Shown piece after piece: positions 56,531-64,000 of a stretch of DNA of 64,000 bases. Source of the DNA: Candidatus Marimicrobium litorale (lineage in GTDB: Bacteria > Pseudomonadota > Gammaproteobacteria > Pseudomonadales > Halieaceae); contig NZ_SHNO01000001.1 in the NCBI RefSeq assembly GCF_026262645.1, positions 2,418,001-2,482,000 of the forward strand, given 5' to 3'. Within the stretch, counting starts at the first letter, position 1, and every line of letters begins with the position of its first letter. A program made the position numbers and the translations under genes. Under the pieces are notes generated by a model. It did not search any database. It saw only the letters and a program-made list of their open reading frames with translations, and was not told the origin of the DNA.

Positions 56531-57781
56531 ATGGACCAATGCCCATTCGCCAATCTACTGGACCCCGATACTTACGCCGAGGGCATGCCCTATACAAGGC
56601 TTAAAGAAATTCGCGAAGCCGGGCCTGTTGTCAAAATTGAAGACCCTATTAGCGGCACACCCTACTGGGCGGTAACTCGCATTGCTGAGATGGACGAGGT
56701 CTCGAAAAACCCGGCGCTGTTTTCCTCCGCGGAGCGCTCCGCTTTCCCGATGGAATACGATGACGCTATCGTCGAAATGCAGCGCTTTACGATCATCAAC
56801 ATGGACCCGCCACAGCATCAAAAAGCGAGACGCATCGTACGCAATGCATTCACGCCCAAGCGTGTCGAATCCTACGCCGCCAGATTTCGGGAACACGCTC
56901 GCCTCATCGTCGATGCCGTTGCCCGACGTGGCGAATGCGAATTCGTGGAAGAGGTTGCCGCTGAACTGCCTTTGATCGCTATTCTTGAATTACTCGGCGT
57001 ACCACTGCAAGACCGTAAGCAGTTTTTCGACTGGACCAACACGATGATCTTTGCCGACGATCCGGACATGGCGACCTCGATGGAGGAGGGTCAGCTGGCC
57101 GCGATGGAGGTCATTACCTACGCGCTGGATATCGCGGCCACGCACCGTCGATCACCAATGGACAATATCACGGGCGCGCTGCTGGACGCACGATTGGGCG
57201 GCGAGCCCATTCCCGAGGAGATGTTTGGCTGGATGTTTATCCTCATACTCGTTGGAGGCAACGAGTCCACCCGCACCGTCATCGCACAGGGTATGCGCTT
57301 ACTGATGGAGCATCCTGCACAATTGCAGTATCTGGTAGACAACCCGGAGAAAATTGGCAATGCCTGCGAAGAAATACTGCGCTATAACACCGCGTTTATC
57401 TCCATGCGACGCACAGCCATGGCAGATACCGAACTGGGTGGACAGCCCATCAAAAAGGGTGACAAGGTCATCCTCCACTATCATGCCGCCAATCACGACG
57501 AACACGTCTTCGGCGACGACGCCATGATGTTTGACATCACGCGCGCGGAACGTATGCCAGATCTTTACAGTCATCTGCGCTCCTTTGGTATCGGCCAGCA
57601 TTTTTGCATTGGCTCTCACCTGGCGCGGCTCGAGCTCAACATCATGTTCGAGGAAATTATCCCGCGATTGCGCAACCCCCGGCTACAGACTGATCCAAAG
57701 TTTGTGCGCTCTTTTTTCGTAAATGCCATGAAGGAAATGCACATCGCCTTCGACCCTGAGGCGGAAGTGCCAGCGGCCTGA
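56531..57781 (+). CDS. Cytochrome P450
   Basis: 416 residues from ATG 56531 (GGAG seven bases upstream; upstream GTG 56489 and ATG 56513 also open). Heme-binding motif FGIGQHFCIGSHLARLE with Cys359; helix K ExxR in CEEILRY; helix I GGNESTR, where N replaces the usual H/D before the conserved E-S/T. It hydroxylates a hydrophobic substrate using a ferredoxin; no redox partner gene is adjacent. It is 153 bases before a DUF1329 gene, which suits fatty-acid, terpene or steroid use; the family number cannot be given. Confidence 0.92.
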   Translation: MDQCPFANLLDPDTYAEGMPYTRLKEIREAGPVVKIEDPISGTPYWAVTRIAEMDEVSKNPALFSSAERSAFPMEYDDAIVEMQRFTIINMDPPQHQKARRIVRNAFTPKRVESYAARFREHARLIVDAVARRGECEFVEEVAAELPLIAILELLGVPLQDRKQFFDWTNTMIFADDPDMATSMEEGQLAAMEVITYALDIAATHRRSPMDNITGALLDARLGGEPIPEEMFGWMFILILVGGNESTRTVIAQGMRLLMEHPAQLQYLVDNPEKIGNACEEILRYNTAFISMRRTAMADTELGGQPIKKGDKVILHYHAANHDEHVFGDDAMMFDITRAERMPDLYSHLRSFGIGQHFCIGSHLARLELNIMFEEIIPRLRNPRLQTDPKFVRSFFVNAMKEMHIAFDPEAEVPAA

Positions 57782-57933
57782 TGTTACAGACCAAGAAAAA
57801 GAGGCATTGAGCGACACACAACTGAAACCAGAATGCTTCAATAAACCATACACTGGGCAAACCGCTAGATATTTCGTGCTGTGTGCACTAATCTTCGGTC
57901 TGCATTCTTGTTAAGCACAGCGGAGCATCCGTA

Positions 57934-59295
57934 ATGACGATACGAAACACCCTGGCAGCCATCTGCTTTTCTATTTTCACCGCCACCCCTGTTCTCGCGG
58001 CAGTCGCACCGGATCAGGCGGCGAAGCTTGGCAAAGAGCTGACACCCGCCGGAGCAGAGATGGCCGGCAATGCCGACGGCAGCATCCCAGCCTGGAACCC
58101 GGACGGCACTCCCGTCCCCGAGGGCTTTGTAGCGGGTTCAGATAATTACATCGACCCCTATCCTGATGAGAAGCCGCTCTATACTATCGACGGCAGTAAC
58201 TGGCAGGACTACGCCGACAACCTCACGGCGGGCTCCATAGCCCTGTTTGAAAAATTTGGTGCCGACGGATTCAAAATGCATGTCTACCCCACTCACCGAG
58301 GAACCATCAGGCCCGAGTGGTTTTATGCCAATTCGATCAAAAATGCCACACAAGCCACGCTGATAGAGGGCGGCCAGAAAATTGAGGGCAATCTTCCGGG
58401 CGTACCCTTCCCGATTCCCGAATCCGGACTGGAGGCCATCTGGAACCACATGATACGTTACGCCGAGGACGCGTCTGTCGTCTCTGACGTTTATTACGTC
58501 GGCGCCAACGGCAAGCCTATTCTGGCCACGACCGGCTCCTCTGTCTCGGTATTTCCCATGTTCAAGAACCCGGATGAAGTGGTCGGCGAAGCGGTGTGGG
58601 GCAAGCTGCGTATAAATTACGACGCACCGCCACGCCGCGCCGGGGAAATCCTTTTGGTACACGAGCCGGGCGCAGACTACACCAAGGGCAAGGGCCGCAA
58701 GGCCTGGCAGTACCTGGTGGGCCAACGCCGTGTGCGTCTGGCCCCGGCCGTGTCTTTCGACACGCCCAATCCAGCGGTGGCAGGCACCTCGACGTACGAC
58801 GACGCCTTCATTTACAACGGATCGCCGGAGCGCTATGACTGGGAGCTGGTTGGCAAAAAAGAGCTGATCGTCCCTGCGGGCAACTACGAGATGATTTTCC
58901 AGGCGAATATAGAGGATCTGCTGGGCGACAAGTTTCTCAACCCCGACATGATTCGCTGGGAGAAGCGCAGGGTTTGGGTAGTCGATTCCCGGCTCAAGGA
59001 AGGCAGCCGTCACCTCTATTCCCGGCGCACTTTCTACCTCGACGAGGACAGCTGGGCGGCCTGGTCCAGTGACATGTATGATGGCCGCGACCAACTATGG
59101 CGCGTGCAGTTCGCCTACCCCGTCAACCTGTATGATCGCGCGTCCGGATTCGGCTCGGCCTACGGTGCGTATGACCTGCTGCAAAACATCTACAACTTGA
59201 GCGGGAAGCCCGTTCCCGGAAAGTACAAGAACGGTGTCACCGTGAAAGAAAAATACTTTACGCCCGAGGGCATGGCGAGACGCGGCATCCGCTAA
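57934..59295 (+). CDS. DUF1329 (LolB-like outer membrane/periplasmic) protein
   Basis: 453 residues with a signal peptide (RNTLAAICFSIFTATPVLA, then AVAPDQAAKLG). The DUF1329 signature is visible: LGKELTPAGAEMAGNADGSIPAW, later RRAGEILLVHEPGADYTKGKGRKAWQYLVGQRRVR and RWEKRRVWVVDS. The family has a LolA/LolB-type fold and is often near genes for degradation of hydrophobic compounds (steroids, aromatics), so carrying a lipophilic substrate through the periplasm is a reasonable guess. An intrinsic terminator follows. Confidence 0.85.
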   Translation: MTIRNTLAAICFSIFTATPVLAAVAPDQAAKLGKELTPAGAEMAGNADGSIPAWNPDGTPVPEGFVAGSDNYIDPYPDEKPLYTIDGSNWQDYADNLTAGSIALFEKFGADGFKMHVYPTHRGTIRPEWFYANSIKNATQATLIEGGQKIEGNLPGVPFPIPESGLEAIWNHMIRYAEDASVVSDVYYVGANGKPILATTGSSVSVFPMFKNPDEVVGEAVWGKLRINYDAPPRRAGEILLVHEPGADYTKGKGRKAWQYLVGQRRVRLAPAVSFDTPNPAVAGTSTYDDAFIYNGSPERYDWELVGKKELIVPAGNYEMIFQANIEDLLGDKFLNPDMIRWEKRRVWVVDSRLKEGSRHLYSRRTFYLDEDSWAAWSSDMYDGRDQLWRVQFAYPVNLYDRASGFGSAYGAYDLLQNIYNLSGKPVPGKYKNGVTVKEKYFTPEGMARRGIR

Positions 59296-59313
59296 CCTTG
59301 TAAGAAATGAAAC

Positions 59314-59338
59314 AGCCGGCCCTCTTGCCGGCTTTTTT
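59314..59338 (+). terminator. Intrinsic terminator after the DUF1329 gene
   Basis: AGCCGGC, loop CCTCTT, GCCGGCT then a T run, 18 bases after the stop. The reverse strand has no good T run. Confidence 0.85.
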
Positions 59339-59367
59339 ATCTCAGTCATTGTTACCGCTCGATACCC

Positions 59368-61524
59368 TCAGGCAAACGTTTCCCCTCGCCTTGCCATGTC
59401 GAGCAGCAACATCGGCGGCTCGAATACCTCGCCATACTTCGTGGCCAATACTTTCGCCCGCTCGGCAAAGGCGCTCGCGCCATAAGCATTAACACACTGG
59501 AATACGCCACCAGTGTGGGGCGGGAAGCCAATACCCATAATCGACCCAATATTGCCGTCACCCACACTGGTGATGACACCCTCCTCCAGGATCCTGATGG
59601 CTTCCAGCACCTGAGGGAATAAGAGACGATCCCTGACATCTTCGAAAGGCATGTCGACATAACCCTCTGCGGCAAACAGGCCCTTCAGGCCGGGCCAGGT
59701 GACCGTCTTCTTTCCAGTATCGTCGTAATCGTAAAACCCGGCACCCCTCGCCTGACCGACGCGCTTCGCCTCTTCCACCATGATGCGGATAACTTCCGAC
59801 TCCGGTGCCGACTGCCAGCTCTCACCCGCGGACTCTGCATCAGTTCGCTGCTGGTTTGCAGCATGGTAAGCCGTCTCCAGCGAAATACTGTCCAGGGTTT
59901 CGAGCGGCCCCATGGGCGACCCGTTCATGCGGGCACCATTCTCAATAAGGGCAGGGTTGACGCCCTCTGCCAGCATGCGCTGTCCCTGCGTAATGGTCTG
60001 CCCAATGACGCGGGTGGTAAAAAAGCCCGGAGCATCCTTTACCACGATAGGTTTCTTACCCAACTGCTGAGCAAGATCAAAGGCGCGAGCCAGGGCCTCC
60101 TTCGACGTTTCATTGCCCGTTATAATTTCAACGAGGGGCATGCGCTCCGCCGGAGAAAAGAAATGCATGCCAATGTAGTTCGCTGGGCGGGCAGAGGCTT
60201 GCGCCAGCTCAGTGATCGGCAGCCCCGAAGTGTTGGAGGCAAACACCGCCTTCTCGGAGAGTACCGCCTCTGTCTCTGAGGTCACCGTAGCCTTGATCTC
60301 CCGGTCTTCGAACACCGCCTCAATCACAAAGTCACAATCAGCGAGATCCGTTACATCCGCCGTGGGGTGAATACGCGCAAGAATCGCCTGCGTTTTCTGT
60401 GCGTCGATACTGCGGCTTTTCTCACACGCGCTGCTGGCGTACTCCTTACCTCTTTCCGCATTACCGAGGGAGACGTCCTTTAACACCACATCAATGCCGA
60501 ATTTTGCGGCGTTGAATGCAATGCCCGCGCCCATTACGCCCGCACCGAGGATGCCGAGCTTTTTCACCTCAGTCTTACCGAAGCCGTCCGGCCGGGAAGC
60601 CCCGCCATCCATCGCATTCATTTGCACAAAAAAGGTGGTCATCATGTTGCGTGCCACCTGGTCCAGCAACAGGCGCTGGAAGTAGCGGGCCTCAACCACG
60701 TGGGCCGTGTCGTAATCCACTCGCGCAGTATCGATGACAGCAGCCATAATGACTTGCTGCGCGGGCATGTTGCCCCACGTCTGTACCATCACGTTCACGG
60801 GGCCAAAATACGTCAGCCCCTGCGTCGCAGGATCAGAGGGGGCGCCACCAGGAATGCGATAACCAGGTTGCTCCCAAGGTTGTTTCGCGTCGGGGTTAGC
60901 AAGTATCCAGGCCCTCGCTTTCTCTGCCATCTGCTCTTCTGACGCCGCCAGCTCGTGGATCAAACCTTTTTCCAAGGCCTTGTCCGCTGTGAGCTGTTTG
61001 CCCTGGGAAATCAAGCCCACGGCCTGCTCCATACCCAGCATGCGCACCATGCGCACCACGCCGCCAGCGCCGGGCATCAGGCCCAGCATAGCCTCGGGCA
61101 ACCCAACCTTTACGCTGGGGCGATCCAGCGCAATCCGGCGGTGACAGGCCAGCGCGATTTCGTAACCACCACCCAGGGCGGGGCCGTTAATGCCGACCAC
61201 CACTGGCACGCCGAGCGCCTCCAGGCGCCGCAGGGGCGCTTTCGCCTCGACAATACCATCGAGCATCGCCTTACGCTCTTGATCCGAGGGGTTGAGGTCC
61301 ATTTCCAACATCATGGTGATATCACCGCCGGCAAAAAACTGCCCCGGCTTACCCGAACGAATATAGATGCCCTTGATATCGTCCTTCATCGCCTCCAGCT
61401 CACCCAGTGCCTTCGGCATGGCCTTGGCATATTCGTCACCCATCACATTGACGTCTTTTCCGGGCTGGTCGAAGACCAGATCCACGATGCCATCCGCATC
61501 CTTTTCCAGTCGTATGTAACTCAT
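59368..61524 (-). CDS. FadJ/FadB-type enoyl-CoA hydratase/3-hydroxyacyl-CoA dehydrogenase
   Basis: 718 residues. The N-terminal crotonase domain shows GINGPALGGGYEIALACH and VGLPEAMLGLMPGAGG with the catalytic Glu. The dehydrogenase begins near residue 330 with GILGAGVMGAGIAFNAA (NAD site), then NYIGMHFFSPAERMPLVEI with the catalytic His, and ends in the C-terminal domain pair. It performs hydration and oxidation in beta-oxidation. The acetyl-CoA acyltransferase gene lies directly upstream on the same strand, giving the usual bifunctional-enzyme and thiolase pair. Confidence 0.93.
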   Translation of the reverse strand: MSYIRLEKDADGIVDLVFDQPGKDVNVMGDEYAKAMPKALGELEAMKDDIKGIYIRSGKPGQFFAGGDITMMLEMDLNPSDQERKAMLDGIVEAKAPLRRLEALGVPVVVGINGPALGGGYEIALACHRRIALDRPSVKVGLPEAMLGLMPGAGGVVRMVRMLGMEQAVGLISQGKQLTADKALEKGLIHELAASEEQMAEKARAWILANPDAKQPWEQPGYRIPGGAPSDPATQGLTYFGPVNVMVQTWGNMPAQQVIMAAVIDTARVDYDTAHVVEARYFQRLLLDQVARNMMTTFFVQMNAMDGGASRPDGFGKTEVKKLGILGAGVMGAGIAFNAAKFGIDVVLKDVSLGNAERGKEYASSACEKSRSIDAQKTQAILARIHPTADVTDLADCDFVIEAVFEDREIKATVTSETEAVLSEKAVFASNTSGLPITELAQASARPANYIGMHFFSPAERMPLVEIITGNETSKEALARAFDLAQQLGKKPIVVKDAPGFFTTRVIGQTITQGQRMLAEGVNPALIENGARMNGSPMGPLETLDSISLETAYHAANQQRTDAESAGESWQSAPESEVIRIMVEEAKRVGQARGAGFYDYDDTGKKTVTWPGLKGLFAAEGYVDMPFEDVRDRLLFPQVLEAIRILEEGVITSVGDGNIGSIMGIGFPPHTGGVFQCVNAYGASAFAERAKVLATKYGEVFEPPMLLLDMARRGETFA

Positions 61525-61548
61525 GTCTTTACTCCAATACGGCCCATA

Positions 61549-62751
61549 TCAAACTCGCTCGATGATCGTTGCAATGCCAATGCCGCCACCGGCACACAGG
61601 GTTACCAGTGCGGTATTCAAGTCGCGGCGCTCCAGTTCATCGAGTACGGTACCGAGGATCATTGCGCCGGTGGCACCGATAGGGTGGCCCATGGCAATTG
61701 CACCGCCGTTCACGTTGATCTTGTCATCGGGTATATCCATCAACTGCTGGAAGCGCAACACCACGGCAGCGAATGCCTCATTCAGCTCGAACAAATCGAT
61801 GTCCGAAGTGGCCATACCTGCCTGCTGCAGTGCCTTCTCGGACGCGGGCGCTGGACCTGCCAACATAATTGTCGGCTCGGTTCCGGTCAGTGCGCAAGTA
61901 CGAATACGAGCGCGTGGCTTGAGACCCTGATCATCCCCTGCCTGCTTATTGCCGAGCAAAACAAGCGAAGCGCCGTCCACTACACCAGAGGAGTTTCCTG
62001 GGGTATGAATACATTCCACTCTCTCTACCTGAGGGTACTTGAACTTGAGAAAGTCCCCGTGACCGAAATCGTTGAACATGGTGAAAGAGGGGTTAAGCCC
62101 GGCAAGACCCTCAGGGGTGGTTGGGCGAATCAACTCATCATGCTGCAGCACGTTAACGCCGTTCAAGTCTTTCACTGGAACAATCGACCCGTCGAAATAT
62201 CCGTTATCCCGCGCGTGGGCCGCCCGGGCCTGAGACTGAGCCGCGTAACGATCCACATCCTCACGCGTGACACCATCCAGTTGTGCCATCAGGTCAGCGC
62301 CCAGGCCCTGTGAAATACCGTAGCTCTTCATTGCGACCCAGGCATCCCCTGCAGCGGCCCCCGAGGCACCAATGCCGAGGCGCGACATGCTCTCTACTCC
62401 GCCGGCCAGGCCCATGGACTCGATACCGGACATGATTTTCATCGCCACTGTATTTACCGCATCCAGACCACCCGCACAGTAGCGATGCAACTGGGCACCC
62501 ACGGTCACATCGTCCCAACTGGAGTAAACCAGCGCTGTCTTCGCAATGTTCTGGCCCTGTTCGTTGACCGGCTCGCCCGTAGCGCAAACAAAGTCTGTGA
62601 CCTGGGTGGTGTCCAGCTGGTGACGGGATTTCATCTCCTCCAGCAGGTTAGTCACCAAATCGATCGGCTTTATTTCGTGTAAGCCCCCACCGGGTTTACC
62701 CTTGCCCCGCGGCGTGCGAATCGCATCGTAAATATAAGCTTCTTCACTCAT
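61549..62751 (-). CDS. Acetyl-CoA C-acetyltransferase (thiolase II type)
   Basis: 400 residues. Catalytic Cys92 in HRYCAGGLD, NEAFAAV, the GHPIGATGAM histidine motif and the C-terminal CAGGGIG cysteine are all present, so this is an active thiolase, unlike the TLP1 protein at 2.7-4.2 kb. It releases acetyl-CoA at the end of beta-oxidation. It precedes the FadJ-like gene by 24 bases, one operon. Confidence 0.94.
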   Translation of the reverse strand: MSEEAYIYDAIRTPRGKGKPGGGLHEIKPIDLVTNLLEEMKSRHQLDTTQVTDFVCATGEPVNEQGQNIAKTALVYSSWDDVTVGAQLHRYCAGGLDAVNTVAMKIMSGIESMGLAGGVESMSRLGIGASGAAAGDAWVAMKSYGISQGLGADLMAQLDGVTREDVDRYAAQSQARAAHARDNGYFDGSIVPVKDLNGVNVLQHDELIRPTTPEGLAGLNPSFTMFNDFGHGDFLKFKYPQVERVECIHTPGNSSGVVDGASLVLLGNKQAGDDQGLKPRARIRTCALTGTEPTIMLAGPAPASEKALQQAGMATSDIDLFELNEAFAAVVLRFQQLMDIPDDKINVNGGAIAMGHPIGATGAMILGTVLDELERRDLNTALVTLCAGGGIGIATIIERV

Positions 62752-63032
62752 TGGACACCTCTAACCCTCATGCCGGGCAGCCGCCGAAATAGCGGGACTG
62801 CAGATTCAGAATTGCAAACATACCTTTTAGAAAAGACGCCACAAGGTGAGAAACTGATTTTCCGGACCCCGTATGCGGATTTGAACCATGAAGACGCCGA
62901 CAGTGTGCTGTCGGGCCAAAAGACACTGGTCGATGCCGTCACAACACGCTCTTCTCACGCGAGATACCGCTTTACCTTTCGCCACAATACACGAGAGAAT
63001 CACCATCAACATGGGCAGCGGACGACAGTAGG

Positions 63033-63449
63033 ATGGAAGGCACTAACACAGTCGACTCAATGAATGCGAGCCGGCCTGGGTTCATCGAGATGCTCGGTGG
63101 GGAGATCACCGCCATCGATACCGACGAGAAAACCTGCACGTTTGAATTCACGGTCAGTACCCAATTCTGTCACTCGATCGATGTGGTGCAGGGAGGATTT
63201 ATCACGGCTATGTTGGACGCAGCAATGTCGCATGCCGTGTTCGCGACGGTGCAGGGCATCAGCGGCGTATCCTCGCTGGAAATCAAAACCAGCTATCTGG
63301 AGCCAACACGGGCGGGCACCCTTCGGGTTGTGGGCCAGGTTGTCAAAGACAGCTACAAGACCGTATTCCTTGAAGGCAAAATGTATAACGCGGAGGGGCT
63401 GCTCTCAGCCACCGCCAGCTCAGTGGCTAAGCTTGTGCGAGCGAGCTGA
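63033..63449 (+). CDS. PaaI-family hotdog acyl-CoA thioesterase
   Basis: 138 residues from ATG 63033 (ATG 63060 is an alternative). The hotdog fold is shown by HSIDVVQGGFITAMLDAAMSHAV, where the conserved HxxDVVQGG and D near the helix form the active site, and SLEIKTSYLEPTRAGTL. It hydrolyses acyl-CoA esters. Divergent from the thiolase-FadJ operon by 280 bases, so probably shares its substrate class. Confidence 0.85.
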   Translation: MEGTNTVDSMNASRPGFIEMLGGEITAIDTDEKTCTFEFTVSTQFCHSIDVVQGGFITAMLDAAMSHAVFATVQGISGVSSLEIKTSYLEPTRAGTLRVVGQVVKDSYKTVFLEGKMYNAEGLLSATASSVAKLVRAS

Positions 63450-63567
63450 CTAACAGCCCGCCGGGGGGGGGGGCGACACCGTCGTCGCCGAATCGGACCG
63501 GATCATCAGGTGATGAACGCTCACTGTGTCAGCCGTCACAGTCGGACCCACCTGACACCATCAATCG

Positions 63568-64000
63568 TTAGCGAACTCTGCGGGCCCTCGCAAGCAAGAC
63601 AAGGCCAAGGCCTAAGAGAAAGGAGGTAGCGGGCACCGGAACCTCATCAAAATCGGGCACGACAGCGCCCGTTGCGTAAGCTTTATCGCCATTAAAATCG
63701 CAGTCGTCTTCGTCATCCGGATGAGTCGAACCCGACGGGCACACGTGGCGCCCACGCACTGCAATCAGCCCCCAGTCAGAATCGCTGATCCCCGCCAGCG
63801 CACTGTCATTCACGCTAAAGTTGAAGCTTTGTATACCATCGTATTTGCGCCTGCCCAGCCTGAAGACAAACTCCCACTCATCATCCGGGTCCGCCAAGGG
63901 CGGGTTGAGCCCATTGATGTTACAGCCCGAGCCGCACGCGTTCGATGAAGAGTCTGTTTTTTGTATATTCACCCTGCCGGCGGTCACATAGGGCTCCCAT
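63568..64000 (-). CDS. PEP-CTERM-like surface protein (5' end cut by window edge)
   Basis: The last 144 codons of a gene that continues beyond the right edge. The protein end EVPVPATSFLLGLGLVLLARARRVR-type tail (Pro-containing motif, hydrophobic helix, Arg cluster) is the PEP-CTERM sorting signal, with VPVP in place of VPEP. The rest is Asp/Ser/Asn-rich with cysteines (ACGSGCN, HVCPSG, DDCDFNG), which suits an exported protein. An exosortase/EpsH and PEP-CTERM-linked polysaccharide genes would be expected elsewhere in the genome. Confidence 0.75.
   Translation of the reverse strand, partial: WEPYVTAGRVNIQKTDSSSNACGSGCNINGLNPPLADPDDEWEFVFRLGRRKYDGIQSFNFSVNDSALAGISDSDWGLIAVRGRHVCPSGSTHPDDEDDCDFNGDKAYATGAVVPDFDEVPVPATSFLLGLGLVLLARARRVR

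Noticed and set aside
58138-59094. Open frame of 318 codons on the minus strand
   Set aside because: Lies wholly opposite the DUF1329 gene; composition shadow without motifs.
60955-62313. Open frame of 452 codons on the plus strand
   Set aside because: Antisense to the FadJ-like and thiolase genes, which carry full catalytic motifs; no family resemblance and no ribosome site.
62770-63063. Small protein in the gap before the thioesterase gene
   Set aside because: No ribosome site, no recognisable motif, overlaps the start of the thioesterase gene in another frame.

Overview
The window is a gene-dense, moderately GC-rich chromosomal stretch of a gammaproteobacterium. The core gene order (rho-trxA, ubiD, hemCDXY, argH, cyaY, lptM-lysA-dapF-DUF484-xerC-HAD, amt-glnK, ubiK-comM, dsbB-rsd) is the one I know from Pseudomonas-type genomes. 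Lipid-degradation genes, two phasins, non-AUG starts and a PEP-CTERM-type tail suggest a marine heterotroph of the Halieaceae/Cellvibrionales kind; that placement is inference. No tRNA, rRNA, CRISPR array, insertion sequence or phage gene was found.

Layout. 1-5.1 kb: a lipid/acyl-CoA accessory cluster (ferritin-like diiron protein cut by the edge, AraC regulator, patatin-like hydrolase, TLP1-type thiolase-like protein, luciferase-like oxidoreductase). 5.05-5.9 kb is gene-free. 5.9-12.9 kb: hslO, pckA and an RND efflux pair. 13.1-15.1 kb: two phasins and a TetR regulator. 15.1-18.8 kb: methyltransferase, peroxiredoxin, SLC13 transporter, moaA. 18.9-25.2 kb: MoxR ATPase with CoxE-like VWA partner, then DUF1631, PilZ and PilU, a possible cyclic-di-GMP/type IV pilus group. 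25.5-33.8 kb: APH-like kinase, gshA, acpH, dsbB, rsd, FKBP isomerase, TIGR02444 protein, YheS-type ABC-F ATPase and GIY-YIG protein. 33.8-38 kb: a membrane VTT-flavin disulfide-reductase fusion divergent from trxA, then rho. 38.2-51.5 kb: ubiD, haem genes, argH, DUF3187, cyaY, and the lysine/murein/XerC run. 51.7-54.5 kb: nitrogen-controlled torF-glnK-amt. 54.5-56.4 kb: ubiK and comM. 56.5-63.4 kb: a second acyl-CoA/hydrophobic-substrate cluster (P450, DUF1329, FadJ-like protein, thiolase, hotdog thioesterase). The right edge cuts a PEP-CTERM-like surface protein.

How parts work together. The clearest regulatory picture is torF-glnK-amt: a GG-N10-GC sigma-54 promoter, two NtrC-type GCAC-N7-GTGC dyads upstream, hairpins in both intercistronic gaps and an intrinsic terminator at the end. 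The clusters at both ends look like degradation routes for a hydrophobic or branched substrate, while the phasins and pckA fit storage and re-use of carbon. Start codons were chosen from Shine-Dalgarno spacing. Several are TTG or GTG, and the HAD phosphatase after xerC appears to start at CTG. I found no clearly new multi-gene system; the least explained groups are the membrane disulfide-reductase fusion beside trxA, DUF1631-PilZ-PilU, and the two terminal lipid clusters.
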